A DNA stretch of 22,689 nt from Rhizophlyctis rosea. Lineage: Eukaryota; Chytridiomycota; Chytridiomycetes; Rhizophlyctidales; Rhizophlyctidaceae. Under the pieces are notes generated by a model. That model was not told the DNA's origin. It searched no databases and saw nothing but the letters and a program-made list of their open reading frames with translations. The DNA is taken from NCBI GenBank assembly GCA_027596075.1, contig JADGJC010000493.1, positions 1 to 22,689 of the forward strand. Direction: 5' to 3'. Positions 1-8,609 of this stretch are shown here, one piece after another. The number at the start of each line of letters is the position of its first letter. Within the stretch, counting starts at the first letter, position 1. A program made the position numbers and the translations under genes.

Positions 1-479
1 CAGATGTTTTACACTAGTTTTGTGCTAGAATCAGTTGACACAAGTCGTCATAACGTCCCCTAAGCGTCCCAGAGGCGAGGGCTATCATTAGGAGTACTAA
101 GTTGCTTCCCTATCTATAGTGTTACATTGAGCCAGTTATTCCCTTAAAAGATCTCCGCTATCAACACACGAGGACTCCAACAGGTCATCTTGCAAGGAAA
201 CAGCGCTGGAATTGGCGAAAGACGGGCAAAGGATCGAAGACCCCGTCAGTCTCTGCTGAAGACAGAAAAGATCCACGTTACCTTATGGATCTTTGCCATT
301 TGGTCCGTTTCAGCTGCAAATGTAAATAGACTTGTGTAATGCTTTGAATGCTAACCTGTGCTGACATGATGAAGGGGTTAAGGATCTTCAGAAGAACATT
401 GATAATGGAAAGGATATACATGAGAAGATATTGTGGATGGAAGAGGGGAGTGGTGTCTGATCGATCTGTCAGGCATAAA

Positions 480-815
480 CTACTTCATTCCCATCTTGAC
501 ATATTTCTGTGGACCTTGAACTGCTAAGAGCAGACGCGCCTCTGATTCAATAAGAATTGCATCCGTCTTACCAAAACGATAACAAGCGAGATGGGTTGAG
601 AACATTCTGTTTGATCCTGCCATAGACTTGTTGTTGAGAGCCACTTTTTTAGTGGTGGCCTTGGCATTTACTCTATAGGTTTTCATCAACTGGTATATAC
701 ATTGTGATGAAATATGCTGGTTGCTAATTTTGGGGAAGTCTGTTTGGCACAATGTCATCTCTTGTGACCTGTTAAGATGGAATTTGCTTATCGCATTCAA
801 AGTACAATCTTGCAT
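480..815 (-). CDS. doubtful 111-codon open frame
   Basis: A single uninterrupted frame of 111 codons, starting with ATG and ending in TAG. The product would be basic, with no membrane segment, repeat or motif I recognise. There is no clear splice partner on either side. Length alone does not separate it from chance in DNA of this composition, but it is the longest frame in the first 2 kb. It could be a small gene, an exon, or part of a decayed element. Treat it as a placeholder. Confidence 0.15.
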   Translation of the reverse strand: MQDCTLNAISKFHLNRSQEMTLCQTDFPKISNQHISSQCIYQLMKTYRVNAKATTKKVALNNKSMAGSNRMFSTHLACYRFGKTDAILIESEARLLLAVQGPQKYVKMGMK

Positions 816-1868
816 TCAAAGATGGCCTCAGTTCATCATCCACGTATAAAATGGTGCAGGTGATTCTTGTGACGCGAAGACAAAGGTGCTGGAAAGATCA
901 AGCAGATCAAACTACCAGAGCACTCGGAAATAATCCCGATTTGCGATGAGGGCTGCTTGGGTTGACAAATTCGGTTCTTTGAGCTTCCTACTAGTTTCAT
1001 TTCTCAAGTTGCGCAAAAGTGACCTACTTTAATGAGCGACGATAAACAGCGGTGGTGGGTGTTGAGCATCACACTGTATCATATAAACATTGACATATCA
1101 GTCCTTACATGCGATCCCGGTAATGGGAGGTGAAAGTGCTGGATTCTATCAAAGACATAGGATCCACGTGATTGGAGGAGAAACTGGCATACAGGGGGTT
1201 TCGTGAACATCGGAAAGCACTGCCATTGTAAACACGATCGCATGCTTATACCCAGCGTCCAAATTTGAACATGCGCGCATGTGCCGCGCACCTTTTTCAC
1301 CCAGCCGCGCACATGATTGTTGAGGTGAGCGTGCACGGTACTTGGGCGGTATAAGAACAGAGGGCACAGTCATCACAAACTTTCCGTGCCTTTAGCGCAC
1401 TTGATTTAAATACGAAAGTGCGGAAATGCGCACACCATCCTGAAGTTAAAATTTGGACGCTGCAGTATTACCTACCTGCTTGCTTCAGTGGTGAGCTCAG
1501 CGAACCACTGGTCAGGAGCCGCTTTGCGGGGCAGGAACCGTGAACACAGGGCTGGCAACGCCAGTTCACGTGTCTTGTAGATGATATCAGAATGTCAGAG
1601 TGCCCAGGTAAAGCGTATTGTTTGCTGCGCCATCAGCTGGCCAAGCCTTCAGCCACGTCCAAATCAGGCAGGTCGTCTGTATCTTGGATCTTATGACAGT
1701 TCATGACTCCGTTGTGGGACAGCCACATCCAACCCTGGGGCACAGGCACTGCGTCGGAAGTGGGGGCAGACGGAGGGACTGCAGACCCAATAACACTCCT
1801 CCACATCCAAAGCTAACGCTTTCAGAGAACTTCATGATATGACCTTGGCACCTCATGATTGGAAGCGA

Positions 1869-1918
1869 AGTTGGAATCCAATGGGAAGTTCACAGTTGGA
1901 ATCCAATGGGAAGTTCAC
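1869..1918. repeat. 25-bp perfect tandem duplication
   Basis: Two identical 25-base copies lie directly end to end (1869-1893 and 1894-1918), each beginning agttggaatcc and ending gggaagttcac. There is no third full copy. It lies in DNA with no supported gene and sits 7 bases before the left arm of a hairpin. Confidence 0.9.
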
Positions 1919-1925
1919 TGGTGGG

Positions 1926-1974
1926 AATGAAAAGTGCAAGCCCCGACGCAAGAAATGCGGATGCACTTTTCATT
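1926..1974. repeat. 13-bp perfect inverted repeat (hairpin)
   Basis: The arms aatgaaaagtgca (1926-1938) and tgcacttttcatt (1962-1974) are exact reverse complements with a 23-base spacer. The match stops at the next base on both the inner and outer sides. No gene spans it, so it is not an evident terminator of a known transcript. It could be the core of a short mobile-element remnant or a structured RNA. Confidence 0.85.
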
Positions 1975-2393
1975 GAGTGTATTTGTTCGAAGGATACCAA
2001 TTTAGGTGACGCTTTGGCGTTCGATATGGCTACTGACTTTCCAGGTTTCTGAGGTTTCGAGGTGAATTGCGCTGATTGAGTTGAAATCTTGGCACTTTCA
2101 GGGTGGCCAAACAAATGAAAAAATGAATGGCAGTGGCTTTGGTGCCGATTCAGGAATCAACATGCAGCTGATCACAGAACCCCCAAAACGTGTGATTCAA
2201 ATCAATCAGTTCAATCTGTGACCCTGTGTCCCCAAGCATGAAAAACGGAAAGCGGTCCAAACGCAGAACTTGCCGTGTAAAAGATATTGATTGGTTCTCC
2301 GTGCCAATCTCCTACGACGCCGGAAAAGGTCCTCTGTAAAGATGGTGTCGACAAGGTCAGTCTCCAGCCTATTTCCGTGGGCGGGCTAATACA

Positions 2394-3907
2394 ATGCGGT
2401 TCCCGGTAACATCCTACATCACAACAACAATTTCCAAATGGCCTATCATCAAAAAGTTTCAAGAAGCCTCCCTGAACTGGAAGCTTACGGTACAGGACCC
2501 TGCAGACCATCAAACCTTCATTGCCTACTGCAGCATCTTCGGTCCCCATCGCTTAGTCGTCCTGACCGGCGTTAGTGGCGTCAATCTTAGTCTTTACATC
2601 ATCTCACAATTCCTCGATGCTCTCAGCTTCGCTCGTTCCTGGCGAATAGGCCTCATATCAGTAGTGACGAGCATCTGTCTCGTTATTCACTGTGCTTCAC
2701 GATATGTGCAAAAGTGCCAAAAGCACTGGCGGCCCCTTACAGTCTTCACTCTGGCGGTCCTCACGTACGTCGTTGTTGTGGCCGTCGACCTGGTGAACGC
2801 GTTGCCTAACGGATATGGGGTCGGACCGCCAATGGAAGATCTTTATTCGCATATCATGTTGGGATGTATAGTATTCCTAAAAGAGGTTCACCCTGCCGTT
2901 TTAGGGCTCATAGCCATGAGCGCGTTGATTGGGCGAGCGGTGGTTAGCATAGTGGTGTACGAGGGTGGGGAAGGTTACCGGGACTGGTTAGCCTTGACGA
3001 TCAGCTTGGGAACGACACTCTTACCGGCCCTTCTGTCGCTCGGAATGATACGCGTCCATGACGCGTGGATGGTTCTTACATGCAAGCGTCTCGGAATTGA
3101 TATCGGACTGCTGGACGTCGGGGCTCAATATGACCCAAACCTTCGCAAAAAGTATGAAAGCTTGCCATCCAATCCAGCAACTTTGGAAACGCAAAATACC
3201 GTGCCTCGCACCAGTTTCCACCAAAAGTGGAGATCAATATTACTGTTTTGGGATGACCCAGAGATTGAGCGCCGCCATCGCAGCTTGACCTACGAAGCAA
3301 GTTTCCCCATCGTGATAGCCTATCTTCACTTGTATCTTTCCAAACACATCATCATCTCTCTCATCACCACCACACTCTCTCAATTCTCAACTTACGCCAT
3401 CGGAATCGCCATAGCCGTCCCCATCATGCTCCTCCTCCTCAATCACCTCACCCGCCTCTTCAAAAATCCATTCATCTACCCAATCTACGCCTTCATTTGC
3501 CTCTCCTATGCTGTCGTTATCTGTTACCTCCTTTACTCCGAATCCTCGCCTTACCTCACGGACTGTTGCTCACCAGCCTCTCTCACCATGCTCCCTTTGA
3601 CAGTCAGAGCAACGGCCCGCGCAAAAGCCTCTCGTTCATTTGCCCTGTAACTGGCCAAATGCTCAATATCGCTACCCTTTTCCGTCTTCCTTGGTTGAGT
3701 CAACTCGTTTTCATAGCTCTGATACCGCAAATCTTATGGCAGTATAACGAGACAAAGAGTTTGTTTTGGGCGTGGAATTTTGTGATGAGTATGCTTTTCG
3801 CACTTGCTTTTCGCACTTGGGTTGAGTTATTCTGTGAAGACAGAGCAGCGGAGGGAAATTCGATTGGCGATGATTCTGAAGGGTCCAGCGAGGCCGGAGG
3901 ACCGTGA
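2394..3907 (+). CDS. multispan membrane protein of unknown function
   Basis: An integral membrane protein with roughly eight to ten hydrophobic segments; I do not recognise the family. The frame starts at ATG 2394 and runs open to 3650. Clear hydrophobic stretches include residues near 55-75, 85-105, 118-140, 150-185, 198-220, 300-350 and 360-385. A soluble loop with the charged motif FWDDPEIERRHR lies before the sixth. The coding signal then moves to another frame, encoding LSQLVFIALIPQILW and ending at TGA 3905-3907. An intron at about 3516-3607 (GTTATC donor, CAG acceptor) restores the phase but removes part of a hydrophobic segment; a one-base sequence error or real frameshift is an equally good explanation. 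A 13-bp duplication at 3794-3819 also changes the C-terminus. The end given here uses the frame that reads through both copies. Confidence 0.55.
3794..3819. repeat. 13-bp tandem duplication inside a coding frame
   Basis: The word cttttcgcacttg occurs twice with no spacer (3794-3806 and 3807-3819). Thirteen is not a multiple of three, so gain or loss of one copy switches the reading frame of the membrane-protein gene. With both copies the protein ends in a short acidic tail at 3907. With one copy it would run into a longer charged tail ending at 4034. Confidence 0.85.
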
Positions 3908-4747
3908 GGACGGCAGGGGCAATTTGAGTGACGGAATGGCAGGGAGTGGAAAGTTGAGGAAGCAGGTAGAGGGGTCTGTGAAATCGATGAATTCGGCAAG
4001 AATGGAGGACGTTGGAACGACGGTGGAAAGGTAGAATGTACAAACCGATATTAGGAAGAAGTGACTAAATTTGTGCCTGGATGTGTATCATAGTCCAGAA
4101 CTGGCAGAACGCATATGCAGTGCCACCGGGAGATATTATTCAAGTGTATTAACTGATGAATCGGATAACTGATTTCTTGAAATGGGATGAAGAAGCGCTG
4201 ATCACTCTTCGCAAGTGGGATGCTTCGTGTATGTGCTTCCGGGCGCCAGACCCACGTTGAGATCAGTGACGGGGTTGTTCAGAATACCTATATAATCTCA
4301 CCAGAATACCCAATATGAACTACATAAGAGGCATGAACGCCTTCTTTAAGGGGTAATCGTTTGGCTAAGATCCCACTATTTGTCACCTTCTCACGTGGAT
4401 TCTCTGTGGTGAACTGTCTGAGTGTGCTCCATTGCTGTCTGGCGATAAGCACAGCCCACTGATACAGTGACATGTATGTCTTGATAGCTAGAGGCCTGGG
4501 TGCACCCACGAAGGAACTGTCGAGGACCCAAGGTGTGGTGGAGGTTCTCAACCTCTGCGGGATTGCGCCACGAAATCAGGGGAGTGAGTGACTTTACCAT
4601 GTGGCGCATCACGCTATGCCAGCCACCTGCGGTTGGTGGGTGAGTGGGTCAATTTGTTCCTGCTGGTCAGAATCCAAGTTTGCTCCTCCTTTCGAGTCAC
4701 CGCCATCCTTCATTACTTTAGAAGGCAGCACCCCACCATCAGCAAAT
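3908..4747. other. intergenic region and uS3 promoter side
   Basis: From 3908 to 4034 an open frame continues that could be the alternative tail of the membrane protein. Beyond it I see no supported gene. The last 80 bases before the uS3 start are rich in pyrimidines (ctcctcctttcg and ccatccttcattac), as is common in front of highly expressed fungal genes. I found no convincing TATA box. Confidence 0.45.
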
Positions 4748-6179
4748 ATGGCATCCATCAGCAAGAAGAGGAAGGTCCGTTTCATAGGCAGTGATATTGA
4801 CATCGGATTCGGTGGGCGATAGGCGGCGATGGATGGACGGATGGATGGGCGGATGGATGGATTGGTCAACTAAAACGGCGAAAGCGGAATTTGATCAGCA
4901 TCCGCCATTAGGACGACTTTGTGGAGGTCAGGCGTCATCGGTCATGACGCATGCTCATTTGCGAGCCACTGGGGATTTTAGGGGGCCATGGCCGGGGGAT
5001 TTCTCTCCTCGCAGATAGGAAATCGTCTCTGACTTGTTTGCCCCTCATCACGCTAATCGACAATTTGCCTAACTCACAGTTCGTAGCTGACGGAGTTTTC
5101 TTCGCCGAACTCAACGAGTTCCTTACTCGTGAGCTCGCCGAGGAGGGTTACTCCGGCGTCGAGGTCCGCGTTACCCCCGCCCGCACCGAAATCATCATCC
5201 GCGCCACCCGCACACAAAACGTTCTCGGCGAGAAGGGACGCCGCATCCGTGAGCTTACCTCCGTTGTCCAAAAGCGCTTCAACTTCCCCGAGAACACCGT
5301 TGAGTTGTACGCTGAGAAGGTCAACGAGCGTGGTCTCTGCGCCATTGCCCAGGCTGAATCTCTCCGCTACAAGCTTCTTGGCGGTCTTGCCGTCAGAAGG
5401 TTCGTTGTTAGTGGGACACGATCTGGATTTTTGGAGGGGACTCGGTTGTGGGGGCACGTGTCGGTGTAGACAAGCGGGTGTACCCCAATGTGGATTGCGG
5501 AGTTAGCGGATTGGGCGCTGGTCAACCGCGGATGGTGGTTTACAGGCGGGGACGGGATTGATTCTATGGATGCAGATGAGGGGACGGGCTGTGCTGAAAT
5601 GAAGATTGCTGATCGACGGTTTTTTGATGGACGCGATTGAAGTTGACCACTCTGTATGTTCCATTTAGGGCATGCTACGGTGTCGTTCGTTTCATCATGG
5701 AGTCTGGTGCTAAGGGTTGCGAGGTTGTCATCTCTGGCAAGCTCCGTGGTGCCCGTGCCAAGGCCATGAAGTTCACTGACGGGTTCATGGTATGTATGGC
5801 TGTCCTGTTGATGGTATGTAGCCCTTATTCACGAAGCACACGTCGTCTCGCTCGATAGATCCACTCTGGTCAGCCCGCCAAGGACTTCATTGACACTGCC
5901 ACTCGCCACGTTCTCCTCCGTCAAGGTGTTTTGGGTATCAAGGTTAAGATTATGCTTGGCCAGGACCCCACCGGCAAGACCGGCCCCAAGACTCCTCTCC
6001 CCGACGCAGTCACTATCCTCGAGGTATACAATTTTCGTTCTCATGTTGTAAAATGCGTGCATTCGGTTAACATGGATATATCACAGCCCAAGGAAGAGGA
6101 GCCCGCCCCCGCCCCCATCGCCATCCCTACTCAAGTCCCTACCGAGGTCGCTCCTGAGGCACCTGTTGCTACTGCATAA
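4748..6179 (+). CDS. RPS3: 40S ribosomal protein uS3 (RPS3)
   Basis: Component of the small ribosomal subunit at the mRNA entry channel. Exons are 4748-4774, 5080-5399, 5669-5789, 5859-6023 and 6087-6179, giving 241 residues. Phases agree at every junction and the length is normal for the family. The first exon encodes only MASISKKRK, the standard N-terminus before FVADGVF. A type-2 KH domain (about residues 20-95) carries the GEKGRR loop. The C-terminal S3 domain includes [34 protein letters not shown] and [12 protein letters not shown]. The tail is Pro/Ala-rich, which varies between species. Introns 1 (305 nt) and 2 (269 nt) are several times longer than most in this window. Downstream lies an AATAAA. 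The start and all splice sites are set by family identity. Confidence 0.98.
4828..4862. repeat. short GGAT-type microsatellite in uS3 intron 1
   Basis: An imperfect run of ggat and ggac/gggc units lies inside the first intron of the ribosomal protein gene. It has no coding consequence and may be unstable in length. Confidence 0.7.
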
Positions 6180-6677
6180 ATTGACTGATGTGTGCGATGG
6201 GTGGGGTCGCTTGTATAGTCTTTTGATAATAAAGAGCCAAAAAAAAGCGAAGATGATGTGTTCCGTGGGAGCAAGTGAAATGGGTGGCGATTGTGGAATG
6301 AGGTCATCACAGAAGGGAGTATGGCGCACCTGCAACCGGGAAGCCCATGAAATGCGGATAGGTCATTGTGCAGAGATCGCTACCAGCACTCAAATGTTTG
6401 TGGTAGAAATATGGACGATACAATCGGCACCCACTATCTAGTGATGACAGGCGAACGAAGTAAACCCCAGATTACGATGAACCAATGAGATCATTTGACA
6501 ACTGTATGGCCGAAAAATCGTTTGGTTATAGGGATGCACTGCATCGGGTATATCACAATATTTGACAGGCATGGAAGCACTGAGCAAAAACTCTACGAAC
6601 TATCTACACTACTTTACAATCATTTACAATCAACTAACTAAAAAGTTGTCAAGAGTCTGCGAAAATGTTATGCAAAC
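6180..6677. other. convergent intergenic region
   Basis: The 3' ends of uS3 (plus) and the uncharacterised minus-strand gene face each other across about 500 bases. Apart from the AATAAA at 6228 I see no feature. The open frame at 6166-6441 is a chance extension past the uS3 stop in another frame. Confidence 0.5.
6228..6233 (+). promoter_or_regulatory. AATAAA polyadenylation signal for RPS3
   Basis: A canonical AATAAA 49 bases after the uS3 stop codon, followed closely by an A-rich stretch. Position and strand fit the 3' end of the RPS3 transcript. Confidence 0.6.
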
Positions 6678-7992
6678 CTATATAATTGAACTCGTATCAT
6701 CCCCATAAGCGCCTCCCACATTCCCGCCGAGACCCCACAAACGAAGCTCCTGGCTCGTCAGTTGCTTCGCGATGGTATCTATTTCCTTTAAGATAGAGTT
6801 TATGATTTTCTAACGACAAAAACGGAGAGAAAATAAGTACGGCGCAACAAGGAGTTTCAAAACAACACCTTGCGCGGCCACCTTGACTTTCCCGTCAACT
6901 TTCATCACCGACTCTGCATACGATTGATTGCGTGGTCCTTCCGCATATTCGCTCAGTTTCAAATATGACTGTATTAGAACGTCACAAAGAGCGTGCACAG
7001 TTTGCGCATAGTCGATGTCGATGGCCTGGTATCATTTGCGAATGGGGCGACTCAGGTCACAAATTGCAGACTTAGGTTGATTCAGCGGCACGCATATTAG
7101 ACTCACAAGATTTGGTTGCTCCATAAATGTGTACCCTCCCCCTGTCTCCGAGTTCACGACCGCTTTGTATTCTGAGAGATCCGCCAGAGACCCAGATCGG
7201 GCTGACTTTTTGAGGAAGACTGATTTCTATGGGGCACAGTTTGCTCAAGGTCAGACATCGGTGATGAAATCAAAAGAGTTCTTCGTCTCTTAGCAATAAT
7301 CCACCAATCATACCATCTTCGCCCTGGTGTTATCGTCTCTTTCGTTGCGTGATTTATCATGATCATGCTCATTCAGGAGGATATTGAACGACCGGAGAAA
7401 GTCTGCATGTGATGGAATGGCTAAAAGTGATCCGATGCTGAGGCCGAGATGAAAAAGCTGGAGTGACCTGAGTCGAAACCTCAGTCAGCGATACCATAAA
7501 GTCAGCACCTATGGCCTTACGGCTTGATGGCATACCGCTTCTTCATTCGAGGCGTATCATGAATTCCGGCCTGCAAGGGTGGAAGTCCAGTGAGATTCAT
7601 TTTCTCGCTTTTACAGAAAGTTCATAGCTTGTGAAGAGTCTTTCACTGGTCGGCCGGCGCACCAGGCTCAAGCGCTTCCAACTTGTAAACGGCGGTGGCA
7701 CTTGTCGAATTTCATTACAAGCCAAAAAGAAAGCACGTGCCGTCTTCTCGAAGTGTTGCGATTTACCTCAACCAACCACACTCACCAAGGCGTGTGCAGG
7801 CAAAAATATTGTCGATAGGTAATAAGCCTTATTGTCGCCTGCGTGGAGCCTCTGTATGTACTCGAGAGTGAGTATGCGCTTTCTGAGCAAGTCACCGGTG
7901 GCCTCCCAAGCCAGTTGACTGGGCAAGCCCTCCAGCGTGGGAGGGGTAGCGGTGTCTGGAGTGGATGGCTGAGCATAGTATGAGTCTGACAT
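6678..7992 (-). CDS. conserved-looking uncharacterised protein, seven exons
   Basis: Function unknown. Exons on the minus strand are 7992-7786, 7746-7615, 7570-7521, 7467-7314, 7226-7107, 7025-6882 and 6809-6678, giving about 312 soluble residues with consistent phase. The start is the ATG of MSDSYYAQPSTPD. Exon 1 then carries LRKRILTLEYIQRLH. Exon 4 is predicted helical and hydrophobic (LGLSIGSLLAIPSHADFLRS) and leads into a charged, His/Asp-rich stretch. Exons 6-7 carry TVHALCDVLIQSYLKL, a Lys-rich ESVMKVDGKVK, and a helical end with KIINSILKEIDTIAKQL. The sharp coding pattern and good splice sites indicate a real gene. It vaguely recalls a family of fungal proteins I cannot name. Exon 2 could begin three bases later (7743), since both acceptors keep phase and both make a short first intron (39-42 nt). 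It is divergent from the esterase-family gene. Confidence 0.75.
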
Positions 7993-8609
7993 TTTCGTGT
8001 GGAAGCTGCACTGGTGAAAATAGAGTTGGAGGAAGCTGGTCCTCATGGACACCACACACTGCAGCGCACTGCACAATTGAATTGCATAACGGGTTGCGTG
8101 TGGCGGTAAGTTGAAGCAAGCCACAGCAATTGTGAGGACCTTCGCCTCGTGTTTAGTTGGTGCAATGAGACTGTCACGACCCTGAAACGCGTCCACGAGA
8201 CTCCTCCACTGATGATGCGAGATGACCACCCTCTGACTATCCACTACATGCTGGTAAACAGACCATGTAGTTGAAACCGTCGGCCAACCTCGGCGAAGCG
8301 TGACCCCGCTTTTTGCTGCGGATTGCCCCAGCCCGTATATCTATTGCTGACTTGAATGCAGACTGCAAAACTGCTAAAACATCACCAATGCTTGCCTTTC
8401 CCCGTTCGTCAACAAGGTACCCACACTTATCAAACATCATTTCTCCTGCGCATCTGTCGCACAATTACCATTTTGGTAATTACTGTCAATTACAAAACCT
8501 GGTATGTACAGATATACAGGTTGACCGTCATAACCCAATGCCCAGCTTTGACATTCTCAATACCCTTACACAGACCATAACGGAACACATCCCACATCGC
8601 ACCATTACC
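7993..8609. other. divergent promoter region
   Basis: About 600 bases separate the start of the minus-strand unknown gene from the esterase-family gene, so it should hold both promoters. The frame of the esterase gene stays open leftward to 8313, and in-frame ATG codons at 8538 and further upstream are possible alternative starts. I could not identify a TATA box or a repeated operator. Confidence 0.4.

Larger units (their letters stand above)
1..2393. other. gene-poor left flank
   Basis: No open frame here resembles a known family, and none can be linked to another by plausible splice sites. The longest is a 111-codon minus-strand frame at 815-480, listed separately. The stretch contains a 25-bp tandem duplication and a hairpin (listed separately). 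It also holds a GC-rich patch near 1270-1315 where an 8-base word, ccgcgcac, occurs twice and 7-base arms catgtgc and gcacatg face each other. I see no terminal repeats, tRNA-like B box or transposase. It may be intergenic DNA or decayed repeat sequence. Confidence 0.5.

Noticed and set aside
1618..2114. Open frames around the tandem repeat and hairpin as small genes
   Set aside because: They are short, lack recognisable motifs, and frames on both strands overlap each other; the repeat itself keeps some of them open.
5074..5457. 127-codon minus-strand frame across uS3 exon 2
   Set aside because: It is the antisense shadow of a highly biased ribosomal protein exon, with no splice partners or motifs of its own.
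7768..8244. 158-codon minus frame taken whole as one gene
   Set aside because: Only the part from 7992 down to 7786 fits the exon chain. The upstream portion lies before the natural ATG and the downstream portion is past a GTGAGT donor.
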